The notes beneath the pieces were generated by a model that was given only the letters and a program-made list of their open reading frames with translations, was not told the origin of the DNA and searched no databases. Made by a program: the position numbers and the translations under genes. DNA of 64,000 nt, taken from assembly GCF_007754155.1 (NCBI RefSeq), contig NZ_CP037423.1, positions 5,948,567-6,012,566 on the forward strand, read 5' to 3'. Source of the stretch: Stieleria neptunia (lineage in GTDB: Bacteria > Planctomycetota > Planctomycetia > Pirellulales > Pirellulaceae). Positions 8,395-16,687 of this stretch are shown here, piece by piece (the stretch's first letter is position 1; each line of letters begins with the position of its first letter).

Positions 8395-8758
8395 CGGGTC
8401 GTGTTGTAATAAAAGCGATAGGGTGATTGCGCAAACCGTGCGATCCAAGCCGATGGCGGCCATCCTATCGTCTGAATCCCTGTGGTGCAATCGCATTGCA
8501 CGTACAAGTGCGACTCTTTATGGTCGCTCACCTCTTTGACGTTGGGCATGCGAATGCTCTCGGCGATGTCATCGTCATCACATGCAGGAAGAACACTCCC
8601 GGTGAGCATCGTCCAAGGCCCACAATGAGCGCCGCGATCAACTGACCAACGGCGATCAACAAACAGGTGATGGCTTCGAGCCGGGAAGAACTTGGTTGAC
8701 GCGTCGCAAAGACGATCCTACACTTATGCATTCCTGCAACTGTTGAGTCGAGATAGCG
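8395..8758. other. divergent regulatory region
   Basis: 364 bases between the Cys-rich gene (leftward) and the zinc sensor gene (rightward). Besides the palindrome at 8485-8501, a small dyad CAACTGTTG lies at 8737-8745, 14-22 bases before the sensor start. No gene on either strand is credible. Confidence 0.45.
8485..8501. promoter_or_regulatory. candidate metal-sensor operator
   Basis: Perfect inverted repeat GTGCAAT-CGC-ATTGCAC, about 90 bases upstream of the Cys-rich gene start, in the region it shares with the divergent SmtB-type regulator. ArsR/SmtB proteins bind such dyads. Assignment to this regulator is inferred from position only. Confidence 0.4.
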
Positions 8759-9130
8759 TTGAGTTCCCAAGCAAAACCGAACCTGACAGACGATGACTCT
8801 CCGAGTTGCCGAGGCGGCGAGCACGAGCATCAGCCGGTCAGGTTTAACGATGCCGCCTGTGAGCGGGCGGCGGCGATTTTCAGGGCCCTCGGTGATCCGC
8901 AACGATTGCGTTTGCTGATCATGCTGGAGGCACGGTCGTGTTGCGTCTCGGAACTCGCCGAAGCCTTGGAGGAACCGTTGCCGGCGATTTCGCAGCGTTT
9001 GCGTGTGCTCAAGAGCGAACGGGTCGTCCGATCCCGACGTGATGGCAAGCACGTTTATTACAGTCTGGCCGACGGGCACATTTCGCGATTGGTGACCAAC
9101 GGGGTCATGCACGCGATGGAAGACGCATGA
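8759..9130 (+). CDS. ArsR/SmtB-family transcriptional repressor, zinc-sensor type
   Basis: A 123-residue winged-helix repressor. The recognition region reads CCVSELAEAL-EPLPAISQRLRVLK, followed by the wing R-DGKHVYYSL. The last helix carries D105-x-H107, then H118 and E121; this spacing (2, 11, 3) is the alpha-5 zinc site of SmtB. C61 and C62 sit where alpha-3 ligands occur in CadC/SmtB. Zinc (or cobalt) release of DNA is therefore the likely mode. An N-terminal His/Cys stretch (C17, HEH at 22-24) may help binding. The start is TTG 8759; an in-frame stop at 8744 and no better start downstream support it. It faces the Cys-rich gene and precedes a Fur-family gene. Confidence 0.88.
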   Translation: MSSQAKPNLTDDDSPSCRGGEHEHQPVRFNDAACERAAAIFRALGDPQRLRLLIMLEARSCCVSELAEALEEPLPAISQRLRVLKSERVVRSRRDGKHVYYSLADGHISRLVTNGVMHAMEDA

Positions 9131-9219
9131 CCACAATCCGACCTACCCTTTAGAAGGCAAATGGCTCACGTTGACGACGAACGGTGGTCACATCGACTAT
9201 CCTCTGGGTGGACATCTGC

Positions 9220-9651
9220 ATGAAACAATCCTCCATCCCCACCGATTCCGCCAAAGACACGATTCGTGCCGTGGGACTGCGGGCGACTCCGGCGCGGCTC
9301 GCCACGTTGCAGATGTTGCGTGAGGCGATCTCGCCGATGACGCACGCGGAAGTTGCCGAGCGCTTGGCCGAGAGCGGTGTCGATAAAGCGACGGCGTTTC
9401 GCAACCTGAACGACATGACCGACGCGGGATTGCTTCGCCGCACCGAACTCGGTGATCACGTCTATCGCTTCGAAGAAATTCGCCCAGGCGAAGGCGACTC
9501 CGACGGCCATCCGCACTTTCTCTGCACCGTGTGCGGTACCGTTTCTTGCCTGGACACCGTCAAACTGACCGCAAGCAGTCAGCGCGCCAGTCAGGCGGTA
9601 GGCGAAATCACAGAGATCCTGCTCCGCGGCCGCTGCAACGACTGCAAGTAG
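9220..9651 (+). CDS. Fur/Zur-family metalloregulator
   Basis: A 143-residue Fur-family repressor. The N-terminal winged helix shows R-TPARLATLQMLR, then the recognition helix DKATAFRNLNDM. The dimer domain begins at GDHVYRFEE (H80, E85-E86). HPHFLC-VCG gives C102 and C105, and the C terminus RC-DC gives C139 and C142, the two pairs of the structural zinc site. The length is typical of short Fur or Zur proteins. Placement 90 bases behind a zinc-type SmtB sensor hints at Zur rather than Fur, but sequence alone does not decide. ATG 9220 has GGGTGGA upstream; a 12-codon extension to 9184 is possible. The gene ends tail to tail with the radical SAM operon. Confidence 0.88.
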   Translation: MKQSSIPTDSAKDTIRAVGLRATPARLATLQMLREAISPMTHAEVAERLAESGVDKATAFRNLNDMTDAGLLRRTELGDHVYRFEEIRPGEGDSDGHPHFLCTVCGTVSCLDTVKLTASSQRASQAVGEITEILLRGRCNDCK

Positions 9652-9724
9652 GCGGTTCGTCGTCTCCAAAGACCCGATGTTCGAGTCGCCCGACGATCGA
9701 CGTGTTCCGACCGACTGTGACACC

Positions 9725-10645
9725 TCATCGAATGGGGCGTAACGGCGTCAACGGAATCGACGTCGGCTCATCCGTCATCGGAAAGTCGATTTTCGGCCAA
9801 GTCAGCGGGATACGCTCCAGAAGATTCTCGCCGTAGAGTTGATCGAGCCCGAAGTCTTCGCGGTGCACGTAGCCGATGTGGCATCCGCACGTCGAATTGG
9901 GGCATGCTGTGGGCTTCAACAGGGACCAGATGTCGTCGCGATAGATGTTCCCGATGACGTCGTCAACGAAGTGGCATCGTCGTGCGTCACCTTCGCCATC
10001 CACTGTGAATGACGTGTGCCCGGTCTGGCACGCTGCACCGAGACTGGGCCAACGCCGTAGATTCCATCGGAAATACGGATCGATGGAGCTCAAGAATCGG
10101 AGCTCCTCGTCTGAGTAGTCGATCCCACTGCTCTTGGGCACGTTGACCCACAGGTAAACATCACCCGGCAGGCGTTTGCGCAATTCGGCGATTTCGTCGA
10201 AATGCTCTTGAAACCCCACGACCCCGACACTGAACCGAATGCTCAGTCGTTGCAAGGTCGCACAACGATCCAGAAATCGAGGCAGGTCGGTTTCCCCGGG
10301 GTGAAAGGTTGCCCAGATGGCGATTCGATCGACCAGAGCATCCTCGAGATCGCCCAAGTAACCGCTGAGATTGGTTTGAATCGCGATCCGGTGCACATGG
10401 TCCATCCGTGACAGGTCAATCATGGCATTGCGATAGTACCGATGGATGATCGCTTCGCCCCACGGTGTGATCATCACACCGAGAGGTTGACGGCAATCGG
10501 CTGCCCAATCGACGAACCGCTGCAACTGGTCCCGATCACGATCGAGTTCTTCACGCGTGTTGGTCGTCTTGGCGAAGGGGCAATATCCGCACGCATAGTT
10601 GCAACTGGACAGCGAACCTCGATACAAAATGCGTGTGACTTTCAT
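9725..10645 (-). CDS. STM4011-family radical SAM protein
   Basis: A 306-residue enzyme. The radical SAM cluster motif C15-x3-C19-x2-C22 is at the N terminus (SSCNYACGYCPF). A second Cys set, C206, C224, C248, C253 and C255, with the pattern VDGEGD-RRC between, looks like a SPASM-type auxiliary iron-sulfur site. Such sites are common in peptide-modifying and dehydrogenating radical SAM enzymes. I recognise it as the STM4011 family, which travels with STM4012-4015 in Salmonella and other bacteria; the reaction is unknown. It is the last gene of the operon, and its start overlaps the STM4012-like stop by four bases (10642-10645). Confidence 0.85.
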   Translation of the reverse strand: MKVTRILYRGSLSSCNYACGYCPFAKTTNTREELDRDRDQLQRFVDWAADCRQPLGVMITPWGEAIIHRYYRNAMIDLSRMDHVHRIAIQTNLSGYLGDLEDALVDRIAIWATFHPGETDLPRFLDRCATLQRLSIRFSVGVVGFQEHFDEIAELRKRLPGDVYLWVNVPKSSGIDYSDEELRFLSSIDPYFRWNLRRWPSLGAACQTGHTSFTVDGEGDARRCHFVDDVIGNIYRDDIWSLLKPTACPNSTCGCHIGYVHREDFGLDQLYGENLLERIPLTWPKIDFPMTDEPTSIPLTPLRPIR

Positions 10646-11979
10646 TTCAATTCATACTGCTCCATTTGCTCTTGAACCTGATCGGAGTACAACCAGGGGC
10701 CGATCACGTCGCTGTGAGCAAGTCCATTGACAGTTAGAGTCAATCGCTGTGATGTAATCTTTGCAAAGTCGAGTCGCACGAGTTCGTCGACTTGCGGCAG
10801 CATATTGCGAACGTCACGACCAAAGTTTTCGAGAAACGCCGAACGGTCCAATCCGTCGGTTTGAAGCAGTGACCGAATGAGATATCGCCGGGCTTGCTCA
10901 TCGCGACACAACCAGACGCCATAGTCGGCGGCAGAAAAATCGGCTGTTTTGCGTTGGCAGTAGTCTGCGATGATCTTTCGGACACCGACGCCACTGACGG
11001 CGTATTCGCTGCTGTAATGCAGGTCGGACGTGTAGCTGCGAGCGCCAGGACCAAGGCCGATCATACCGTCTTCCTGGCAACAATGCTGCGTCGAATATTC
11101 AACGTCGTCCCGGCGAAACATTCGCATCGAAATTTGACGATAACCAGCCTCCAACAACATTTCTCGACCCCGTCCATAAAGATGCCTGCGATTTTCGGCA
11201 GGGCTCCGTCCGGTACGTCCAAGTCCTGTCAACTCGCGAACGTAAAGCGGGTACATGAACAGCTCTTCGGGCCGGTAGGCGAGTGCTCGCCGAACCGTCC
11301 GCACCCAATCTGCCTCGCTTTGATCGTGATTGCCATAGATCAAATCCAAGTTGAAGACCTCAACGCCACTTTGACGAATCAGGTCGATCGCCGAGTCGAC
11401 TTGGTGGTTCTGTTGAGGACGACCGAGACGATTCAAATCGCGTTGAACGAAGCTTTGCACACCCATGCTGATCCGCCGCACGCCGTGGTCGATCAGCACG
11501 CGAAGCTTGTTCGGGTCGACCGTCGCGGGCGAAACTTCGATTGAAAACGGGAAACTCGCCGTTGGGAGTGGCCAATCTCGTCGAATGGTTTGCAGGACGT
11601 CGTCGAGTTCGTCGGCGTGCAAATAAGTCGGGGTGCCGCCGCCGATGGCGACCTGAGCGACGCTCTGTGGCTCAACCGATTCCGCAACCACTCTGGATTG
11701 TCGCGTGATCGCTTTCAACGTCCGATCGACCAGTTCGTCGGCGGGTTGCGACGCTGTGAACAGGTTGCAAAACCCACACCTCATTTCGCAAAACGGAAGG
11801 TGCACGTAAAGATACAGCCGCGACTTGTCTTCGTTCGCCCAGGCGGTCGACAACTCGACGGGCGGATCGAGTTCTCGGTAGGACGTTTTGTGAGGATACG
11901 CATAGGCATAGCCCGCGTACTGATCATTCGCGATCGTTTCGGCGAGTCCGCGTGTCGATTCACCATTCAATTTCGGCAT
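10642..11979 (-). CDS. STM4012-family radical SAM protein (HemN-like)
   Basis: A 445-residue protein with the coproporphyrinogen dehydrogenase-like fold. C64-x3-C68-x2-C71 sits in the context LYVHLPFCEMRCGFCNLF, the SAM-binding glycine motif GGGTPTYL is at 113-120, and YGNHDQSEADWVRTVRRAL fits the HemN family. The C-terminal region resembles the HemW/HemN winged-helix tail. STM4012 proteins are a distinct branch, and true HemN function is unlikely because they always sit with STM4011/4013/4014-type genes. Methyltransfer or oxidation of a peptide or small molecule is possible, but no reaction is known. The start overlaps the preceding hydrolase gene by 20 bases. Confidence 0.87.
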   Translation of the reverse strand: MPKLNGESTRGLAETIANDQYAGYAYAYPHKTSYRELDPPVELSTAWANEDKSRLYLYVHLPFCEMRCGFCNLFTASQPADELVDRTLKAITRQSRVVAESVEPQSVAQVAIGGGTPTYLHADELDDVLQTIRRDWPLPTASFPFSIEVSPATVDPNKLRVLIDHGVRRISMGVQSFVQRDLNRLGRPQQNHQVDSAIDLIRQSGVEVFNLDLIYGNHDQSEADWVRTVRRALAYRPEELFMYPLYVRELTGLGRTGRSPAENRRHLYGRGREMLLEAGYRQISMRMFRRDDVEYSTQHCCQEDGMIGLGPGARSYTSDLHYSSEYAVSGVGVRKIIADYCQRKTADFSAADYGVWLCRDEQARRYLIRSLLQTDGLDRSAFLENFGRDVRNMLPQVDELVRLDFAKITSQRLTLTVNGLAHSDVIGPWLYSDQVQEQMEQYELK

Positions 11980-12769
11980 AGGGCACCTCCCAAACGACCG
12001 GATGCGCCAAGCGATGACCCCAGTAGCCTTGTTCGCCGTAGGCTGTTCCGTGATCAGAAAAGATCATGCCAAACAGACTGCCTCGGCGGCGAAAACAGTC
12101 CAGCAACCTGGGGATCTGACGGTCGATTTCGATCAACGCTTCGCCGTGGCTGTGTTTGTTGTCGGTTCGGTCTGCTGGTGAATGACCTGCCGCGGTTCGT
12201 TCCGACGCGAAAAACCAATTGGGTTGGTGGATCGCGGAAAAATTGATGAAGCAAAACACCCGTTTATCCGTTTGCTGCTCGACCCCTTCGACCGCGCAAT
12301 CCACCTGGTGGCTCGCAGAATTCCGGTCAACGACACTCATTGATTTCGACCAATGCGACTCGTCAAACAGTTCCGGCAGGACACGTCCCAACGCATTGTC
12401 AGGATTGAAGAACCCTGTACCACCGACGCAGATGGTGTGATAGCCAACCGCCGAGAGCGCTTGCGGAAGCGTCGCTTGTGGGAAAACATAGGTCTGCTCG
12501 CCCGTCGTTTCGCTGCCGCCGAAGCTTGACGCGAACAATCGGGGGTGCTTTTCTGGACCGGCGTGCGTTGGTAGGAACCCGGCGAAAAACGCATGATGGG
12601 CTGCGTAGGTGAACGTTGCGGGGGAATGTCGGCGTTGCCAGCCATTGGCCGGCAAGTAACGAGCGAAGTTGGGCAAACGCCCCTGTTCAAACAGTTCTTG
12701 GGCCACGTCAAAGCGAAGCGTATCCAGCGTTGCCATCAAGAGGTCGCTGCGTCCGATATGGGTCAACAT
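11960..12769 (-). CDS. STM4013/SEN3800-family hydrolase (alkaline phosphatase superfamily)
   Basis: A 269-residue cytosolic enzyme. ATLDTLRFD near the N terminus gives D16 and the presumed nucleophile T17, as in phosphodiesterases and phosphoglycerate mutases of the alkaline phosphatase superfamily. The metal motif SDHG is at 238-241 and GHR at 251-253. No signal peptide is seen, unlike secreted sulfatases. It matches the STM4013 family, always found with the two radical SAM genes. It probably removes or transfers a phosphate, phosphonate or sulfate from the pathway's substrate; that is inference. It overlaps the HAD gene by seven bases and the STM4012-like gene by 20, consistent with one tightly coupled transcript. 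Confidence 0.82.
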   Translation of the reverse strand: MLTHIGRSDLLMATLDTLRFDVAQELFEQGRLPNFARYLPANGWQRRHSPATFTYAAHHAFFAGFLPTHAGPEKHPRLFASSFGGSETTGEQTYVFPQATLPQALSAVGYHTICVGGTGFFNPDNALGRVLPELFDESHWSKSMSVVDRNSASHQVDCAVEGVEQQTDKRVFCFINFSAIHQPNWFFASERTAAGHSPADRTDNKHSHGEALIEIDRQIPRLLDCFRRRGSLFGMIFSDHGTAYGEQGYWGHRLAHPVVWEVPYAEIEW

Positions 12770-13362
12770 GCGGCCCCCTCAAGCCAAGGAGTCAACTGAC
12801 GCTGCAAATCATCCGGTCCAGACACCTGACAAGCCCTCCAGCCAGCAGCCCTGGCAGCCATCACGTCGGTTTCGAGTTGGTCGCCAAAGTACAGGCACTC
12901 GGTTGCCGGCAATCCTAAGGCGTTGGCGACGAACTCGAATGCTGCGCGGTCAGGTTTTGCCACGCCAATCTGAGCTGAAATGAAGATCCGATCGGACTCG
13001 ATGATCTGGTCGAGCGTCAGTGCTTGCAGTTTGATCGTCTGAGTGTCCACGCCGCCGTTGGTCAGGATGGCGAGCCTGTGATTCAATTTCAACTGTTTCA
13101 ATGCAGTCATCAACCCGAGTTCGTTTCGAATGCACCTCGCCAGCGACACGGCAAAGCGGTTTTGATCGATGTCCGCACCGGTCATCGACTCGAAAGCCGC
13201 AAAGAAGTCGTCGCGATCTCCCAAACCGTTTTGATCAAGGTCACTCAACTGTGTCCGATCACGATCGGACATGTCCAGGTTGGCGATCCAGCAATCCATC
13301 GCATGCCGGCGGTCGAACAAGGTCTGATCGAGATCGAAAACGATGGCGGTCGGTGGAATCAA
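12763..13362 (-). CDS. HAD-superfamily hydrolase (phosphatase)
   Basis: A 199-residue haloacid dehalogenase-type phosphatase. Motif I is FDLDQTLFD with D10 as nucleophile and D12 as acid/base; motif II is ILTNGG; motif III Lys lies in GVAKPDRAAF; motif IV is YFGDQLETDVMAARAAGW. The cap between motifs I and II is helical, as in subfamily IA (pyrimidine 5'-nucleotidase and phosphoglycolate phosphatase-like). Its place between the ATP-grasp and STM4013-like genes, with a four-base overlap upstream (13359-13362) and seven downstream, says it acts in the same pathway, possibly clearing a phosphorylated intermediate. It is not a fixed part of the Salmonella STM401x set as far as I know. Confidence 0.85.
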   Translation of the reverse strand: MIPPTAIVFDLDQTLFDRRHAMDCWIANLDMSDRDRTQLSDLDQNGLGDRDDFFAAFESMTGADIDQNRFAVSLARCIRNELGLMTALKQLKLNHRLAILTNGGVDTQTIKLQALTLDQIIESDRIFISAQIGVAKPDRAAFEFVANALGLPATECLYFGDQLETDVMAARAAGWRACQVSGPDDLQRQLTPWLEGAAC

Positions 13363-14471
13363 GCGAGGGCCTCCCGGTCAGCGGCGTTTGACTGAAGGAT
13401 GGCCTCATACACCGTTTTGCCGCCGGCAACTAGATTCGGCAAGAAATCACCAAACGCGTTGACTTCGCAAACCAGCGGATCACCCGAACGCGGCAACAGG
13501 ATGTCGACGCCGCAATACAGCGTTTCTGGGAAACAACTCGCCGCATGCAACGCCAGGCGTCGGCAGCGTTCGACTCGCGATGAACCGACCGCATCGGTCA
13601 CCGCCTGCAACGATCCACGCCGATTTCCCAAGTGCAAGTTCGTGATCGGCGAAGCGCTTTGCCGTACCACCAGATGCTCGGCACGTCCGTTGATCACCAC
13701 GACGCGCAGGTCAAAACGGTCGCCTTCGACGCGAGCTTTGTTCACGGCGGCCTCGGCGATCATGCCCTGAGGGACGAGTACTGCGAAGATGTCTTCGATG
13801 TCACTTGGCGATGTGAACGAACGCACGCGAAGGGAATTAAACAATCCGATGCCGCCCGCGTCACGGACAATCTCGATGGGCGCGATCAATTGCTGCCGAC
13901 CCTTGCTGATGCGGTAGCAGCACACGCCGGACGCGGACGATGCATACCGAGGTTTCACAAAAACTCGGCCGCCGACCTGCTTCGCAAAGCGCCTCAAGGA
14001 TTCCCCGAATGAGATCTTTTCGGTCGGCAGCAATCTCGTTTGGGGGCGGTCAGGCAACAATCGCCGATGCGTTGCCCATTTGTCGAACATGACGGCAATG
14101 TCCATCGGATTTTGATCGAGCGATATCTCGGTGCGCTGCGTCGACCAATGGCTCAGATCTTCCAGTACCCGGCAGAGACCTGAGTATTGCCGGTCCAGCG
14201 ATTGGATTTCTCCCGGCTTTGGAAATGCGTTTCCTCCGCCATGTCGGATGAGCGCGGCAAGCACATCGTCACGCTGACCGAACGAATCGATCCGCAATCG
14301 GGATCCGGCGGGAATGCAATTCAATGCCTGACAACCACGACCGATCAAATCCAGCCATTCGACGCACCTCGGCGGTTGCATTCCACATCGCACCGCAGCT
14401 GCACTGTAGTCGGAGAATCGTTTGCTTGAGGAATCGCCGAGGATCCAGTGTGTTTGTGGTGACGGCGGCAT
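13359..14471 (-). CDS. STM4014-family ATP-grasp protein
   Basis: A 370-residue protein with ATP-grasp features in its C-terminal half: a VFVKPRYASSASGV phosphate-binding strand and loop, a Q-LIAPIEIV region, DLRVVVINGR, and EVNAFGDFLPNLV, which supplies the Mg-binding E-x-N. ATP-grasp enzymes ligate a carboxylate to an amine or thiol through an acyl-phosphate, often amino-acid or peptide ligation in natural-product pathways. The STM4014 family is the expected partner of the neighbouring radical SAM genes. ATG 14471 lies four bases after the stop of the WGR-LRR gene; a longer frame from 14513 would overlap that gene and is less likely. The stop overlaps the HAD start. Confidence 0.84.
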   Translation of the reverse strand: MPPSPQTHWILGDSSSKRFSDYSAAAVRCGMQPPRCVEWLDLIGRGCQALNCIPAGSRLRIDSFGQRDDVLAALIRHGGGNAFPKPGEIQSLDRQYSGLCRVLEDLSHWSTQRTEISLDQNPMDIAVMFDKWATHRRLLPDRPQTRLLPTEKISFGESLRRFAKQVGGRVFVKPRYASSASGVCCYRISKGRQQLIAPIEIVRDAGGIGLFNSLRVRSFTSPSDIEDIFAVLVPQGMIAEAAVNKARVEGDRFDLRVVVINGRAEHLVVRQSASPITNLHLGNRRGSLQAVTDAVGSSRVERCRRLALHAASCFPETLYCGVDILLPRSGDPLVCEVNAFGDFLPNLVAGGKTVYEAILQSNAADREALA

Positions 14472-14475
14472 GCGA

Positions 14476-15678
14476 CTATTCACCCACGGCCACAAACCGC
14501 CACTCTTCGTCATCGTCCATGTGACTGGGCTTGGATAAATCCATCTTGATCGGCAGTTTTTTCAACAACTTGGTGACTTCGCTTGTCAAATAGTTGTAGT
14601 GAAGACTGGCATGCTGAAGAGCCCCGTCAGTCGGCAGCGAGAGAAGGGCCCTTCCACCTTCATCTGTCATCACACCCAACGAGAGGTCGAGCGTTTCGAT
14701 GCGCTGGACGAGCGGACTGTTGACAATCACCGCGGCAACATCATCTGCGAACTGACAATTTCGCAAGCCTAGGTATTTCAAGTTCGGAAAGAGATCGCCA
14801 CTGAGAATCGGTTGCAAATCTTCGATTGTGCTATCGCCACCGTACTCGTCGGTTCCGAGCCAGAGTTCCAAATGCTCCAGTGCAGGGAATTTGGAACGCC
14901 CAACGGCGCGCACAACCTCGGCCGGCAAGCCACCAGACTCGCAAATCAGGCCTCGCAATTTCGCGTGCTGCGGCTTGCTAATCGCAAGATCATTGCCACC
15001 CCGGGTTCGCAGCAATTCCAACTCCGGGAACGCATTCAACAACGGCGACACATCTGCCTGATGAATCCACGACATTTCATTTTCTTCAGAAACGATGTCG
15101 CCGAGGTAGATCGCTTTGAGGCTCTTGAGTCGATCGCGATTTTCACAGAGCAGTTCGATCACATCGCTGGGATCGCCATCGCTGTCATCGCCAGCCCAAT
15201 TGCCGATGATGATTCCCATCGCTTCGCTGGCCGCGTCGGTGTCCAGAAAGTGCGTCAGGTGCGGGATGCAGGTGGCGTCATCATAGTCGCTGCGAAAACG
15301 GTAAACCGTCTTGCCACCGCTGGTCGGTTTCTTGTCGGGCTCATAATCTGCGACACGTTTCCCAATGAAGGTTTTCGCGTTGTGATCAATATCGTCTTGC
15401 TTCACGATCGAGCGAAACGCGAGTACCGGCAGCACGTCACCGTCCTTCCCTGTTGAGGCGGAAGCACTGCCGGCATCCACATAGCCCTTTTTCATTTTGG
15501 CAGCGACCAACTTGTCAAAGTCCTTGCGAGCCGCCTCCTCGTTGGCAAAGCTTTTTGTCTTCGTCTGTCCATCGGTACCTGATCGCCCAAAGTTCACCGT
15601 GTGCGAGTCGCCGCTGAGTTCAATGTTCCAAAACTTGTTCGATGCCGAATCCATGAAAACCAACTCGCGTCGATTCAT
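14476..15678 (-). CDS. WGR domain plus leucine-rich repeat protein, STM4015-like
   Basis: A 400-residue protein in two parts. Residues 1-70 form a WGR domain (FWNIELSGDSHTVNFGRSGTDGQTKTKSF...A..DF-KLVA-K--KGY), a nucleic-acid-associated fold also found in PARPs and MolR proteins. From about residue 170 follow leucine-rich repeats (LKAIYLGD, LELLRTRG, LEHLELWLG, LKYLGLRNCQFAD, IETLDLSLG, LQHASLHYNYL). NCBI calls this arrangement the STM4015 family, and it occurs with STM4011-4014. A scaffold or recognition role is inferred, since no catalytic motif is seen. ATG 15678 has GGAG eight bases upstream; the 17-codon extension is not needed. It lies 69 bases behind the DUF6745 gene. Confidence 0.82.
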   Translation of the reverse strand: MNRRELVFMDSASNKFWNIELSGDSHTVNFGRSGTDGQTKTKSFANEEAARKDFDKLVAAKMKKGYVDAGSASASTGKDGDVLPVLAFRSIVKQDDIDHNAKTFIGKRVADYEPDKKPTSGGKTVYRFRSDYDDATCIPHLTHFLDTDAASEAMGIIIGNWAGDDSDGDPSDVIELLCENRDRLKSLKAIYLGDIVSEENEMSWIHQADVSPLLNAFPELELLRTRGGNDLAISKPQHAKLRGLICESGGLPAEVVRAVGRSKFPALEHLELWLGTDEYGGDSTIEDLQPILSGDLFPNLKYLGLRNCQFADDVAAVIVNSPLVQRIETLDLSLGVMTDEGGRALLSLPTDGALQHASLHYNYLTSEVTKLLKKLPIKMDLSKPSHMDDDEEWRFVAVGE

Positions 15679-15747
15679 CGGTTGCTCCAGGGGGAAGTGA
15701 GACAAGGCGTAATGGGAAAACGCCGACAATCTACCAGACTTGAACGA

Positions 15748-16683
15748 CTAGGTTTCAATCGTCGGCCGGTAAAGAGACGGATCGTCAAAGCCGGCCATCC
15801 AGGCGGCGGCTTGGTGGCAGGTTTTCATCTGCGGTGGAACTCGCAAAAAATACTGACGGTTCGTCGATGGACATCGGCACGCCAACCCAACCAGCGGCTC
15901 ATCGTCGCCGAGTTCAATTTGTAACAATTGCCGATTGCCGCCGGCGTCGGTGTCCTGGTCCAACTCCTTCGCACCGACCTCCTCCGAGAATCGCAAGTAT
16001 CCCATGCGTTCGATCATGACCCGGCGCAGCTCCGCGTTCTTTTCGGCCAAGACCTGCTTTGAGGTGATTTTCTCGGGCTCGAACGCGATCTCGTGCGTTA
16101 CCGGAACACTCCGCCATCGTAGCGGAGCGGTCCGAAGCGAATTCGGCAACGAAGCAATGCTCGAACCACCGATGTCGATCCAGCCGGACACCCGGAGCCC
16201 CTCAGGCACCTCGTGCAGGTTCACACAACCGGCTAAATCCAACTGCCCGAGCGGCCCCAACCAGCGAGGAAGATTGCGGACTTCGATGCAGTTTCTCAAA
16301 TGCACGTTACCGTTTCGGATCGTCGCCTCTTTTGGCCAGACGGATAGACGAGGGCACTCACTCGCATTCAAGAACCATGTGTTCAACCGCTCTGGCAATC
16401 TGTCCAGGAAGTTGCAGCCTCGCAAACTGAGTGATCCACACGTCAATCCAGTCGGCAACCGCTCCAAATGCTTGCAATTATCCAGGGTCAGCCGCGATCG
16501 CACTTTCACTTTTGACGAAAGGGACGTAATCGCAGTACCGCTGAGGTCCAGATCATTGCACGTGATCGAGCAGGGGACCGTTTTTACTTCCGTACCGCTC
16601 AAATCGATGCTGCCATCGACGCGAACGGCCTTCGATTCACCCGCAAGCACATGCTCACGGGCCTGCAGTGGCGTCATGATCAT
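15748..16683 (-). CDS. leucine-rich repeat protein with DUF6745
   Basis: A 311-residue protein. Residues 20-190 are short imperfect LRR-like units (DLSGTEVKTVP, DLSGTAITSL, LTLDNCKHLERLP, LSLRGCNFLDRLP, LDLAGCVNLHEVPEGL, IDIGGSSIASLP). The C-terminal 120 residues match what I know as DUF6745: TSKQVLAEKNAELRRVMIERMG, then REYFL-like RVPP, CHQAAAWMAG and a final YRPTIET. Function is unknown; actinobacteria also carry such proteins. ATG 16683 lies four bases after the stop of the His-rich gene with GGGAC upstream; ATG 16677 is an alternative. It likely belongs to the same transcript as the radical SAM genes. Confidence 0.75.
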   Translation of the reverse strand: MIMTPLQAREHVLAGESKAVRVDGSIDLSGTEVKTVPCSITCNDLDLSGTAITSLSSKVKVRSRLTLDNCKHLERLPTGLTCGSLSLRGCNFLDRLPERLNTWFLNASECPRLSVWPKEATIRNGNVHLRNCIEVRNLPRWLGPLGQLDLAGCVNLHEVPEGLRVSGWIDIGGSSIASLPNSLRTAPLRWRSVPVTHEIAFEPEKITSKQVLAEKNAELRRVMIERMGYLRFSEEVGAKELDQDTDAGGNRQLLQIELGDDEPLVGLACRCPSTNRQYFLRVPPQMKTCHQAAAWMAGFDDPSLYRPTIET

Positions 16684-16687
16684 GGCT

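Noticed and set aside
10642..11979. Calling the HemN-like protein a coproporphyrinogen III dehydrogenase
   Set aside because: Its operon partners and branch features are those of the STM4012 family, so a haem-synthesis role is not supported.
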